A DNA stretch of 64,000 bases from Nitrogeniibacter aestuarii (GCF_017309585.1 NZ_CP071321.1:3162001-3226000), one strand, 5' to 3'; numbered from the stretch's first letter, positions 8,993-17,344 are shown. Numbers and translations: made by a program. The notes: a model not told the origin generated them from the sequence alone.

Positions 8993-9926
8993 TCTCGTAT
9001 CCGTAGCCGTAACCATAGCCATACCCGTAGTAGCCCGCAGTGCCGCGCTGAGAACACTTGTTCAGCAAAGTCATCTTGATCGGGCACGCGCTGATCATGG
9101 CGGCGGCCTGCTTGACTGCAGAATGCGTCGTCCGCTCGGACTCGACCACCAGCACGATCTGGCCCATGTGCGCCGCGAGCGCGCGCGCTTCGGTCGTGAC
9201 CAGCAGCGGCGGCGAGTCAAAAATGATGATTCGATCCGAATAGCGACGAGCCATTTCGTCCAGCAGACGATTCATGCCGTCACTGGCCAGCACTTCCGTC
9301 GCCCGCTGCGTCGTATTTCCAGCAGGCAGAATGGACAGCTTGTCGATGTTTGTCTTCAGAAGAACGTCCGGGAGTGCAATGTCCTTGTTGGTCAGCACAT
9401 CCATGAGCCCCTTCTCGGGTGGCAAACCCAGGGTTCGCAGTACGGAAGGCTTGGACACGTCAGCATCGACCAGCAACACCGTGTGATCGAGCTCAAGTGC
9501 CATGCTGATGGCAAGGTTCAGCGCGGTGAAGCTCTTGCCCTCACCTGGCAATGCGCTGGTGACCATGATCAGATTGCCATCTTCCACACTGACATCACCG
9601 TTGCTCACCGCATTCTTCAACAGCGGCCGCTTGACGACACGGTACTCTTCCGCGATCACCGTCCGCGGATGGTCCGGCGTAACAAAGCCGAGGGCATGCA
9701 AGCGCTCGAGATCGATCTCGATTTCCCGGCTGGAGACCGATCCCTGCTCGATCGAAGCACCTCGACCAACGGAGGGTTTGACCGTGACGACCGGCTCCGG
9801 CGTGCGTTGCACGGGTTCCGGTTTCAACTCAGGCGTTACGGCCTTCACTTCAGGTGACGAGGCTGGCTCCAGGCCCGCCTGCTTGAGCTGATCGAGCCGC
9901 TCAACCGCTTTCTCTATGAGGCTCAT
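8982..9926 (-). CDS. XrtA-associated tyrosine autokinase (BY-kinase)
   Basis: This 314-residue cytoplasmic bacterial tyrosine kinase works with the Wzz-like partner encoded just upstream to control polymer length and export. It has Walker A ALPGEGKS (125-132), Walker A' LLVDADVSKP (151-160) and a Walker B-like IIIFDSPPLL. The tail from residue 298 has seven tyrosines alternating with glycines, the autophosphorylation cluster. The N-terminal 60 residues are charged and Pro-rich, a typical linker (TIGR03018). ATG 9926 is preceded by GGAG at suitable distance. The kinase domain is separate from the membrane subunit, as in Firmicutes-style pairs. Confidence 0.93.
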   Translation of the reverse strand: MSLIEKAVERLDQLKQAGLEPASSPEVKAVTPELKPEPVQRTPEPVVTVKPSVGRGASIEQGSVSSREIEIDLERLHALGFVTPDHPRTVIAEEYRVVKRPLLKNAVSNGDVSVEDGNLIMVTSALPGEGKSFTALNLAISMALELDHTVLLVDADVSKPSVLRTLGLPPEKGLMDVLTNKDIALPDVLLKTNIDKLSILPAGNTTQRATEVLASDGMNRLLDEMARRYSDRIIIFDSPPLLVTTEARALAAHMGQIVLVVESERTTHSAVKQAAAMISACPIKMTLLNKCSQRGTAGYYGYGYGYGYGYENEA

Positions 9927-9935
9927 ATCAACTCC

Positions 9936-11480
9936 TTAACCGTGACCCAGAACAACGATTGCCGCTGTAAGCAAACCGAATGCGCCAACGTATGACCCCA
10001 GCGTTCCCAGGAAGGCGAGGTTCAAACGACGCCTTTTACGCAAGCGCCCCGGATCGTCCGTCGCGCTGATTGCGCCCAGCAGCGGAAGTCCGGTGACCTC
10101 GCGCAGATCTCGACCGTCGAGGAATGTCGGACGCAACTGGCTCAGCAGGAATGTGACCGCCAATCCGAAACCCAGGGCAGCGAGCCCCGCCAAGGGCATC
10201 AGAACCACCCGATTGGGTGCAGAGGGCTTGAGTGGCACGCTGGGAGGATCAATCAGGCGAAATTCCGCCATACCCGAAGACGACTCCAGTTCGACCGACA
10301 TGTTCGCCGACTCACGTCGTGCGACCAGTGTTTCGTAGTTCCGCTTGTTGACTTCGTAATCGCGGTTCAACTGAGCGAGCTCCGCCTCGATTTTCGGCAA
10401 CAGTTCGGCCGACTCACGCAACTGTTTTTCGCGGCTGCGATATTCGCCCACACGAGCTCGCAGGGAAGCGACCCTGGCTTCAGATTCGGCCAATGCCAAC
10501 TTCATCTGCTGGAATACGGGGTTGGCATTCACGTCGCCAAAACCGGCACTCGGCAAGGATGCCCTCGCAGCAACCTCCTCTGCCTTCTGCTTTTCGAGCT
10601 GCTCGATCACGCGCCGGGTACCTACGACATCCGGGTGCTGATCCGTATATCGCTGCAACAGGGCATCAAGATTCTGCTGTAGTGCCGTGATGCGAGCATC
10701 GATTTCTGGAATCGCCACGTTTCGAGCAGCACCGGCATTGGGCAACAAGACGGGCTCTTCGCCGACGAGTTGACGTTGCAGTGCCTCGCGCGAATTTTCG
10801 GCTTCACGCAGTTCCAACTCAGCCTGAGCCAGTTGCGCCGACACTTCAGCAACCTGGGAAACATAATCTTTTCCTCCGGTCATCAGGTGCATGTTCTTGA
10901 TCTTGAAGTCCTTGAGGCGGCCCTCGGCTTCTTCAAGTCGCTGCTCATAACTGGCAATCTGCTCTTCGATGAAGCGACGGGCCGAGTCCGTATCCTTCCG
11001 TTTGTCTCCGAGCCCCGATTCAACAAAGATCGACACCAGGGACTGCACGACCCGTTTGGCACGCTGAGGCTCGGAGTCCTCGAATGACAAGGTGAACAAA
11101 TTGTCTCGCCCTGCGCCACGGATCTTCAGCGTCTTGGTCAGTCGCGCAATCAAGGCTTCGCGCTCGGCTGCATTCTTGACCGACAAATCGAGATCCGCCA
11201 TGCGAATCAGCTTCTCAACGTTAGGACGACTGATCAGCGTCCTCGACAGGATGGCAATTTGCTGGTTCGTATTCGGCTGGACGGCAAGCCCTGACATGAG
11301 CGGCTTCAGCACGGACTGGGTATCTACATAGATGCGTGCCGTCGACTCGTATCGATCGGGCATCGAATAGATCGCTCCGGCGGCAATGATCCCTACGATC
11401 CAGGCTGCCAGCAGGCCCCACCAACGGTAGAGCCACATGCCTTTCAGGTAACCGATCAGCTGTCTGAGAATATCTTCCAT
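9936..11480 (-). CDS. Polysaccharide chain-length determinant (Wzz/GNVR family)
   Basis: The 514-residue inner-membrane co-polymerase has a first transmembrane helix at about residues 17-36 (WWGLLAAWIVGIIAAGAIY). A long periplasmic region includes coiled coil (about 170-390, with the EEAEGRLKDFKIKN and EAELAQLNRDYEVNKRNYETL segments). Pro-rich DPPSVPLKPSAPNR precedes the helix at about 425-445, and there is a further C-terminal hydrophobic segment near 490-510. It matches TIGR03007, the chain-length protein of XrtA clusters. It lies 9 bases before the kinase gene and should be its activator. There is no fused kinase domain. Confidence 0.93.
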   Translation of the reverse strand: MEDILRQLIGYLKGMWLYRWWGLLAAWIVGIIAAGAIYSMPDRYESTARIYVDTQSVLKPLMSGLAVQPNTNQQIAILSRTLISRPNVEKLIRMADLDLSVKNAAEREALIARLTKTLKIRGAGRDNLFTLSFEDSEPQRAKRVVQSLVSIFVESGLGDKRKDTDSARRFIEEQIASYEQRLEEAEGRLKDFKIKNMHLMTGGKDYVSQVAEVSAQLAQAELELREAENSREALQRQLVGEEPVLLPNAGAARNVAIPEIDARITALQQNLDALLQRYTDQHPDVVGTRRVIEQLEKQKAEEVAARASLPSAGFGDVNANPVFQQMKLALAESEARVASLRARVGEYRSREKQLRESAELLPKIEAELAQLNRDYEVNKRNYETLVARRESANMSVELESSSGMAEFRLIDPPSVPLKPSAPNRVVLMPLAGLAALGFGLAVTFLLSQLRPTFLDGRDLREVTGLPLLGAISATDDPGRLRKRRRLNLAFLGTLGSYVGAFGLLTAAIVVLGHG

Positions 11481-11546
11481 GTTACAACTCGAGTATTGCC
11501 GCTGAGAACGGCGATGGTGGCATCAGGGCCAGACGTTCGGACAGAA

Positions 11547-12170
11547 TCAGAACCAGCTTTGGGGGATGATCAGCACATCACCGGGGCGCATTTCCGCGTT
11601 GGCGGAAACATCACCGTCTTCGAGCAGATCGGAGAGACGAACACTGTATTGCTTGTTGCCCTCGGCCGTGCGCAGGATGGTGGCACGGTTGCCCGCGGCG
11701 AACTCGGTAACACCGCCAACAGCGATCATCACGTCAAGCAGGGTCATTTTCTGGCGATACGGGAGAACCTTCGGTTCAGTTGCCTCTCCCACCACGCGGA
11801 TCTGTTCGCTGTAAGGCCCAACGAAGCTTGTCACGATCACGGTCACAACCGGCTCGCGGATGTACTTCTCCAGCGCCTTTTCGATATCCCGTGCAAGCGT
11901 CGTTGCATCCTTGCCCATGGCAGGCAGGTCTTCAACCAGCGGCGTGGTGATCTTCCCATCCGGACGCACCGGGACAGACATGGAGAGTTCGGGGTTTCGC
12001 CACACGACGATATTGACCGAATCACCAGGACCGATCACGTAGTTGTACTCGGCGTCCGCCGCCACGGCCGGTGCTGACGGGTACTCCCCAGTGGCACACC
12101 CGGTCAGAAAAACAGTGATCGCGGCAACCACTGCACCGACTGCCCTGCACAAACCTACCTTGGCTTTCAT
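11547..12170 (-). CDS. Wza-like polysaccharide export lipoprotein
   Basis: This is a 207-residue outer-membrane export lipoprotein. The signal peptide ends in a lipobox (FLTGC, Cys26), then comes the polysaccharide export (Poly_export) domain with YVIGPGDSVNIVVWRNPELS and a SLBB-type segment with GEATEPKVLPYRQ and MTLLDVMIAVGG. It is shorter than E. coli Wza (about 380 residues), as is usual for the TIGR03027 form in XrtA clusters. It is the first gene of the minus-strand operon. The 66 bases to the next gene and the 300-base region upstream probably hold the operon's regulatory sequences. Confidence 0.92.
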   Translation of the reverse strand: MKAKVGLCRAVGAVVAAITVFLTGCATGEYPSAPAVAADAEYNYVIGPGDSVNIVVWRNPELSMSVPVRPDGKITTPLVEDLPAMGKDATTLARDIEKALEKYIREPVVTVIVTSFVGPYSEQIRVVGEATEPKVLPYRQKMTLLDVMIAVGGVTEFAAGNRATILRTAEGNKQYSVRLSDLLEDGDVSANAEMRPGDVLIIPQSWF

Positions 12171-12471
12171 CCTCTCATCCTCCCGAATTCATGACTGCCA
12201 GCACGCCAACCGTCCAATACCGCTGGAATCCTAACGATGGACGGCACCATCCCATAAGGAACAATTACACAAAATTACAGCCAGTCAAGCGGCTCCAAGC
12301 TAAAGTCCGACTCAGCTTTTGGCTTGGAGAACACCCCATGGCCTGAAGAAAAATGACATCCGCTTCAAGACGCCGCGCGGACTATACCGAACCTGCGCAA
12401 AAATGAGCACCACATTTCGCACACTGTCAGCACCAACGTGACACGAGCACGATGATGAAGAGCACTCAAAG
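12171..12471. promoter_or_regulatory. Divergent intergenic region of the XrtA locus with a dyad
   Basis: These 301 bases separate the polysaccharide operon (minus) from the acyltransferase (plus) and must hold both promoters. It is richer in A/T than the flanking genes, for example around 12260-12280. The clearest structure is an inverted repeat: CTCCAAGC at 12293-12300 and GCTTGGAG at 12322-12329, with a further AAAG/CTTT pairing inside it. It could be an operator or an RNA hairpin. No convincing sigma-70 or sigma-54 promoter was found by eye. XrtA loci elsewhere are often controlled by PrsK/PrsR with sigma-54; those regulators are not in this window. Confidence 0.5.
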
Positions 12472-13242
12472 ATGACCGGAGCTTATCACGCCACGTCTCA
12501 GTCCAATGTGACCATATGCCGGCCTGTTGCCCATTACATATCAACGCCACCCGCTCGATCGCGTGAGCCCCGTGAGTTCGTTCTTTCACGAAGTGACTTC
12601 CAGATCCGCCTGGGCTCCAGCGAGACCGGCAAACGCAGCCGTGTAAGCATGTTGATTCAGCGTATGTATGCCTGGCGCGGGTTGTTGACTGAGGCGCCTG
12701 CACGCATTGACGACCACCCCAACCAGATCACGCTGGTCGCGTCTCGATCTTCCGATCTTTTCGGCACGCTGACACTTCGACTTGACGCCGGGAACGGAAT
12801 CAATGCCGAAGAGCTGTATCCCGAAGCAATCGCGAGCTACCGCAACCAGGGGGCCCGGATTTGCGAGCTGACGCGTCTTGCGATTGACCCTGCGTTCAAT
12901 TCCAAAGAGGTGCTCGCGTCGATTTTTCACCTCGCGTACATCTACGCGCGTCTGATCCACGGCATGAGCGATCTCTTCATAGAGGTACACCCGCGTCATG
13001 TCGCGTTCTACCGCCGAATGCTCGGCTTTGAAGTGGCTGGAGAGGAGCGCATCTGCCCACGAGTGGACGCCCCCGCCGTGCTGCTGCATCTCCGGCTGGA
13101 CCACGTAGACGCTCAAATCAAGGCGCATGGCGGCACCGGCGGCGCCAGCGGCAAAGGTCTTTACGGACACTTCCTGTGCGAGCAGGAGCAAAACGGCCTG
13201 TTGCGACGACTCCGTTCAGAGCTAGCACAACAGGCCGCGTAA
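12472..13242 (+). CDS. FeeM-like N-acyltransferase, XrtA/PEP-CTERM associated
   Basis: The 256-residue protein has a GNAT-like fold of the N-acyl amino acid synthase (FeeM) type, the family that includes PEP-CTERM/exosortase-associated acyltransferases. The core runs from about residue 45: an IRLGSSETGKRSRVSMLIQRMY segment, then VASRSSDLFGTLTLRLD, ARICELTRLAIDP (the strand and motif typical of the family), YIYARLIHGMSDLFIEVHPRHVAFYRRMLGF, and a variable C-terminus. The first 40 residues are poorly conserved-looking and there is no strong ribosome site at ATG 12472, so the true start may lie downstream. It probably transfers an acyl chain from acyl-ACP to an amine; the product is unknown. It is divergent from the polysaccharide operon. 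Confidence 0.8.
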   Translation: MTGAYHATSQSNVTICRPVAHYISTPPARSREPREFVLSRSDFQIRLGSSETGKRSRVSMLIQRMYAWRGLLTEAPARIDDHPNQITLVASRSSDLFGTLTLRLDAGNGINAEELYPEAIASYRNQGARICELTRLAIDPAFNSKEVLASIFHLAYIYARLIHGMSDLFIEVHPRHVAFYRRMLGFEVAGEERICPRVDAPAVLLHLRLDHVDAQIKAHGGTGGASGKGLYGHFLCEQEQNGLLRRLRSELAQQAA

Positions 13243-13257
13243 TTCGGCTTCAGGAGC

Positions 13258-14568
13258 CTAGAAGCTCCGCCTCACTTCAGCGTAAACCCGGTCCTTGTCG
13301 TCGTAGCGGCCGAAAAAGCTCATTTCATCGCCACCAAATACATCCAGCCCGGTCGTCGCCTTCCATTCGGGTGAGACCTGCCAGACCAGCTTCGGTCGAA
13401 CCATGTAGTCGCTGTGATTGAGCCCGGCCACTACCAGAACTTCGGCCTCAAGATCCGAACGAAGCGTGTGATTGACCAGTAGTGTCACGCCCTGTTCATG
13501 CTCGTCCCAGAACATACCGTCGTCGTGATCAAAGAACGTACGCCCAAAATACTGGGCATTGAAGCGCCACTGAGTGCCGACCGGCACGTCGACGCCAATC
13601 ACGTACTCGGCGGTCCCGGACTCGACCAGTCCGTCCGATGCCAGCGGATCGTCGGAATTGAACTTCCTGCCGTGGGTATGAACCGCCTCTCCCTTGAGCA
13701 CAAACTGTCCGAAATCCTTCGAGAACGTGGCGCCGATCTGTCGAATGCGTTCATGCTTTGGCGTGAACGTCAGCGGGCTTACGGAAGACCGGTAGAACGT
13801 TTGCTGGACATCAGTGCTGCGGTAATAGAATCCGGAAAAATCCCAGCCATTGACGAGAGCCGAGGCACGCAAGCCCCAGTTCATGTTGCCCAGACGGTTG
13901 GTCGGTTTTTCCTCGCCGTTGATACGCACCCCGTCCGCAACTGGAAACGGGTAGAACTCCGCGCCGGGACGGCCAATGTCGTCGTAACTCGGGAACGGAA
14001 TCCAGAGCCCCTCAAGATGGAAATCCTCACCAAAATGTTCCGCACGAACCGCCCACTGAGGCGTGCGCATCTGATCGAACTCTGGAAGGATGAACTCACG
14101 CAAATCACGGGCTGACACAACGTCCGCAAAGAACAGCCCGACCATCTCGCCCCACACCACGTGCTGCCGCCCAACACGATAGTCGAGCCCACCTGCGGCG
14201 AAGTCGACATACGCCTCCCGGATCATGGCATCGAGACGTTGATCTCGCCTGACCGCCGATGGATAGATATCGTCTTCAAGATCGGGGGCCGCATCCACAT
14301 CAAGCCGTCCGCTCACTTTCCATTTTGCGGCGTCGCCTAGCCGACCCGACGCACCGAGATTGGTGCGAGCGCGCAACTTGGACCAGTGCTCTGGATCTTC
14401 ATAAGCCCGAGCCGCAGAGAACTCGACAAAGCCAAAGTAGGAAGCACCCTCCTGAGCCGCTGGTTTCGCTACGTCGAGCAGACCATCCAGATCACCCATC
14501 TCATCAGCCCAGCTGACCTGCATCGCACAAGCCGCCACAAAGCCAAGCCAGATTTGCTTGAATCGCAT
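13258..14568 (-). CDS. Outer-membrane beta-barrel protein, possibly DUF1302-like
   Basis: The 436-residue protein has a signal peptide (cleavage near MQVSWA-DE), then regular amphipathic strands, ending in a terminal strand with final Phe (YAEVRRSF). Segments such as VGRQHVVWGEMVGLFFADVVSARDLREF and RLDAMIREAYVDF resemble DUF1302-type barrels that accompany lipid or sterol efflux and Lol-like ABC systems. It follows the LolD-like ATPase by 10 bases, with GAGGAG ahead of the ATG, so the two are co-transcribed. It is probably an outer-membrane component of that transport set. No substrate can be named. The barrel call is firm; the family is less so. Confidence 0.7.
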   Translation of the reverse strand: MRFKQIWLGFVAACAMQVSWADEMGDLDGLLDVAKPAAQEGASYFGFVEFSAARAYEDPEHWSKLRARTNLGASGRLGDAAKWKVSGRLDVDAAPDLEDDIYPSAVRRDQRLDAMIREAYVDFAAGGLDYRVGRQHVVWGEMVGLFFADVVSARDLREFILPEFDQMRTPQWAVRAEHFGEDFHLEGLWIPFPSYDDIGRPGAEFYPFPVADGVRINGEEKPTNRLGNMNWGLRASALVNGWDFSGFYYRSTDVQQTFYRSSVSPLTFTPKHERIRQIGATFSKDFGQFVLKGEAVHTHGRKFNSDDPLASDGLVESGTAEYVIGVDVPVGTQWRFNAQYFGRTFFDHDDGMFWDEHEQGVTLLVNHTLRSDLEAEVLVVAGLNHSDYMVRPKLVWQVSPEWKATTGLDVFGGDEMSFFGRYDDKDRVYAEVRRSF

Positions 14569-14578
14569 TCACATCTCC

Positions 14579-15328
14579 TCAGATTTCCGGATCGACTTCG
14601 TCCTGATCGCGGCGATCCTGAACGAACACCCAACCGTCTTCTTTTCTCATGCCCAGCGCCTTGATATCGCCATCTTCGATCCGCACGAGACGATCGGCCA
14701 TGTTCATGACGCGACGGTCGTGCGTCGAAAAGACGAAGGTCGTCCCGGACTCACGATTGATTTTTTTCATCAGGCGAAGAATGTTTTCGCCCGTTTTCCT
14801 GTCCAGGTTCGCCGTCGGCTCATCGGCCAGGACAATTTTCGAGTGTGTCGCCAGCGCCCGGGCAATCGCCACCCGCTGGCGTTGCCCCCCTGACAGCTGA
14901 TTCGGTCGATGCGTTGCGTATCGACGCAACCCGACCATGGACAGATATTGCTTGACCCGCTTTTGCCTCTCCGCTTTGGAGAGTTCGGGCATCTGAAGCA
15001 GGGGGTATTCTACGTTTTCCTCGGCAGACAGAACGGGCAAGAGATTGAACGTTTGAAAAATGAAACCGATCGTTCTTGCCCGCAGATCGGCCAACTCATC
15101 CGGGGTACGGCCGGAGACATCACTCCCGTTGATCAGCACCCGACCGGCCGATGGTGTGTCAATACAACCGATGATGTTCAATAGCGTAGACTTCCCGCTA
15201 CCAGAAGGTCCGGCAATGGCCAGGAACACACCATCCTCGATGGAGAGGGTGACATCATGGAGTGCCGTCACCTGTTGTTCACCAAGCATGTACTGCTTGG
15301 ATACGTTTTCAACCTGAACTATCGCCAT
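14579..15328 (-). CDS. LolD/MacB-type ABC transporter ATP-binding protein
   Basis: This 249-residue cytoplasmic ATPase has Walker A GPSGSGKST, Q-loop FIFQTFNLLPVL, ABC signature LSGGQRQRVAIARAL, Walker B IVLADEPTANLD and H-loop STHD. It belongs to the MacB/LolD group (type VII exporters), which pull substrates from the periplasmic side of the inner membrane. ATG 15328 (MAIVQVENV) is preferred over the upstream TTG at 15349. No permease gene lies next to it, which is unusual for this group. The neighbouring beta-barrel (co-operonic) and LolA-like protein (divergent) suggest a dedicated lipid or lipoprotein export set. The missing permease must be elsewhere. Confidence 0.9.
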   Translation of the reverse strand: MAIVQVENVSKQYMLGEQQVTALHDVTLSIEDGVFLAIAGPSGSGKSTLLNIIGCIDTPSAGRVLINGSDVSGRTPDELADLRARTIGFIFQTFNLLPVLSAEENVEYPLLQMPELSKAERQKRVKQYLSMVGLRRYATHRPNQLSGGQRQRVAIARALATHSKIVLADEPTANLDRKTGENILRLMKKINRESGTTFVFSTHDRRVMNMADRLVRIEDGDIKALGMRKEDGWVFVQDRRDQDEVDPEI

Positions 15329-15371
15329 TTTTTGCCGATTAAGCTTCAAGAATCAAAGAAGGATAGCATTC

Positions 15372-16142
15372 ATGACAGAGCAATTATGTGGCTTCGGGCA
15401 GTTTTTTCGCGCAACCTCGCTGAGCCTGAGTCTATTCACGGCATTTGGCGCTCATGCTGAAACTCAACCCGACGCGGCAGCGATTGTGGCTGCCGCGGAT
15501 GCCGCTCGATTTCCCCAGGAAAGCTTTCAGGTGGACATCGACATTGTCAGCACGACAGCCGAAAACCCCGAAGGTGAAAAATACCGGTATCGAGTTCTCT
15601 CCAAAGGCAATGACGACACAGTTGTCCTCACCATGGAACCGGTCAGTGAGCGCGGACAGATTCTGCTGATGAGTGGCAGAAATCTCTGGGTTTTCCTTCC
15701 CTCGGTCTCCCAGCCGGTTCGACTTTCCCTAGCGCAGCGGCTCACCGGTCAGGTTGCCAACGGCGATCTGGCCCGCGCCAATTTTCAGGGAGACTACACG
15801 CCAACCTACGTTGGCCTGGAAACGATCGACGGCGAAGAGGCCCACGTGCTTGATCTGAACGCGGTGGACGGAGGCGTCACCTATGCGCGCGTCAAATACT
15901 GGGTCCGTGTGAGCGACAACCGGCCGTTGAAAGCCGAGTTCTACGCGGTCTCGGGACGTCTGCTCAAAACCTGCAGCTATGAAGAAATCAAGGAACTGGC
16001 GGGCGTACCGCGCCCCACACGCCTGGTCATGCGAGATGCGCTCAAACAAGGCAGCGTTTCCGTGCTGACATACAGCGCCATGAATCCACGCCCGTTGCCT
16101 GACAAGCTCTTCACCAAGGAATATCTCAAGAAACTCAATTGA
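15372..16142 (+). CDS. LolA-like outer-membrane lipoprotein-sorting protein
   Basis: The 256-residue exported protein has a signal peptide (cleavage near FGAHA-ET). The domain after residue 40 matches the LolA-like family found with Lol-type ABC exporters: EGEKYRYRVLSKGNDDTVVLTMEPVSERGQILLMSGRNLWVFLPSVSQPVRLSLAQRLTG is a run of strands and RANFQGDY is a typical motif. AAGGA lies 9 bases before ATG 15372. It is transcribed away from the ABC ATPase across a 43-base gap. It probably carries a lipid or lipoprotein through the periplasm. It is not the housekeeping lolA, which is shorter and usually near ftsK and rarA. Confidence 0.82.
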   Translation: MTEQLCGFGQFFRATSLSLSLFTAFGAHAETQPDAAAIVAAADAARFPQESFQVDIDIVSTTAENPEGEKYRYRVLSKGNDDTVVLTMEPVSERGQILLMSGRNLWVFLPSVSQPVRLSLAQRLTGQVANGDLARANFQGDYTPTYVGLETIDGEEAHVLDLNAVDGGVTYARVKYWVRVSDNRPLKAEFYAVSGRLLKTCSYEEIKELAGVPRPTRLVMRDALKQGSVSVLTYSAMNPRPLPDKLFTKEYLKKLN

Positions 16143-16161
16143 GCACTGATCAGCCCCAATA

Positions 16162-16191
16162 GAAAACGGCCACCCGAAGGTGGCCGTTTTC
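16162..16191. terminator. Bidirectional intrinsic terminator
   Basis: A perfect 13-bp stem (16162-16174 with 16179-16191) has a CGAA loop. The A-rich 5' arm and T-rich 3' arm provide a U tract on either strand. It lies between the convergent LolA-like gene and the porin gene. Confidence 0.85.
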
Positions 16192-16213
16192 AGTTCAGAT
16201 CGTTCGAGAACGA

Positions 16214-17344
16214 TTAGAACTTGTGGGCGATACCCAGATCGAAACCACGCGTACCGTAGCCAGCACCCTGGCTGTTGGCAGCCGGGCTCAGCTCGTAGCC
16301 AGCATCGCTGTCGTTGCTGATGCTGCCGTAGGAAGCGTAGAAATTGGTGCGCTTGGACAGCAGGTAGTCCATGCCAATACCCCACTTCTTGGCATCGCAC
16401 TTCTGACCGGGAACACACTGAGAGAAGATCGTGCCGGAGCCACCATCTTCTTTCTGCTTGGTCTTGCCATACACAGCTTTCAACACGATGTTGCTACCGA
16501 TCGGAGCCTTGGCGCCGATAAGCCATGTGCGGATGTCATCAATATCATCGCCAGCCTGGTCTTGACCTTTCAGGATGTCATACAGGGCAGACAGCTTGAC
16601 CACGCCGAAGTCGTAGGATGCGCCGAGGGTCATCACGACAGCTTCCAGATCGGTACTCTGCTGATAAACCTTTTCCCAGTCGATATCGGCCTTGATCGGG
16701 CCGTTAGCGTACTTCAGGTTCAGGGTGTTCAGGCGCCAGTCGCCATCGATCGCGGTCGGACGGTTGCCAGCGGCTTCGTCTGTGTTCGTAGCGGTGGAGT
16801 AAGCAACCACACCGGTAAAGCCGCCGAAGGTCGGGGAAACATAGGCGATAGCGTTGTTGGCACGATCAACCTGAGCGGTCATCTGGGTGAAGTTACCCAC
16901 GTTACCGCCGCCGAACGGATCGTAGGTGTTGTAGATGCCGTAACGAACGCCGTCCAGACGACCACCGATCACGGTACCGAAGTCACCGGTCAGGCCGATC
17001 CAGGCGTGACGGTTAGTGCCCAGACCACCGTTGGTGTCCATGCTGATGGAACCGAACTCGAGTTCGAAGATGGCCTTCAGACCGTTACCCAGATCTTCAG
17101 CGCCCTTGAAACCCAGGCGGGAACCGCCCTGGATGCCGGATTCCATCTCGGATTTACCCTGGCGCTTCGCACCCTTGGAAACGAACGCACCAGTGTTATC
17201 ACGGGTGAAACCAGCACCGCCGTCATCGCCAGAACGGTTCATGAAACCGTAGTCGATACGACCGTAGATGGTGACGTTGGACTGAGCAAAAGCCGGGGCG
17301 GCCATCAGGCCGGCAACGGCCAGAGCAATCAGTTTCTTCTGCAT
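16214..17344 (-). CDS. Gram-negative porin (Burkholderia-type trimeric porin)
   Basis: This 376-residue general diffusion porin has the signal peptide MQKKLIALAVAGLMAAPAFA. The mature part begins QSNVTIYGRIDYGF, followed by strands with SRLGFKGAEDLGNGLKAIFELE and RHAWIGLTGDFGTVIGGRLDG (loop 3 region). The C-terminal strand ends in Phe (GFDLGIAHKF). ATG 17344 has AGGAGAAATCC directly upstream, a strong ribosome site consistent with an abundant protein. The gene is monocistronic: a terminator follows it and a 177-base gap precedes it. Pore specificity is not evident. Confidence 0.95.
   Translation of the reverse strand: MQKKLIALAVAGLMAAPAFAQSNVTIYGRIDYGFMNRSGDDGGAGFTRDNTGAFVSKGAKRQGKSEMESGIQGGSRLGFKGAEDLGNGLKAIFELEFGSISMDTNGGLGTNRHAWIGLTGDFGTVIGGRLDGVRYGIYNTYDPFGGGNVGNFTQMTAQVDRANNAIAYVSPTFGGFTGVVAYSTATNTDEAAGNRPTAIDGDWRLNTLNLKYANGPIKADIDWEKVYQQSTDLEAVVMTLGASYDFGVVKLSALYDILKGQDQAGDDIDDIRTWLIGAKAPIGSNIVLKAVYGKTKQKEDGGSGTIFSQCVPGQKCDAKKWGIGMDYLLSKRTNFYASYGSISNDSDAGYELSPAANSQGAGYGTRGFDLGIAHKF

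Noticed and set aside
12293..12471. Possible sigma-54 promoter for the polysaccharide operon
   Set aside because: On the minus strand a GG-N10-GC spacing occurs near 12322-12335, but the flanking bases do not match TGGCAC/TTGC. This is too weak to call.
1..13242. A PEP-CTERM target protein inside the XrtA locus
   Set aside because: No product in this window ends in VPEP followed by a hydrophobic helix and basic residues.
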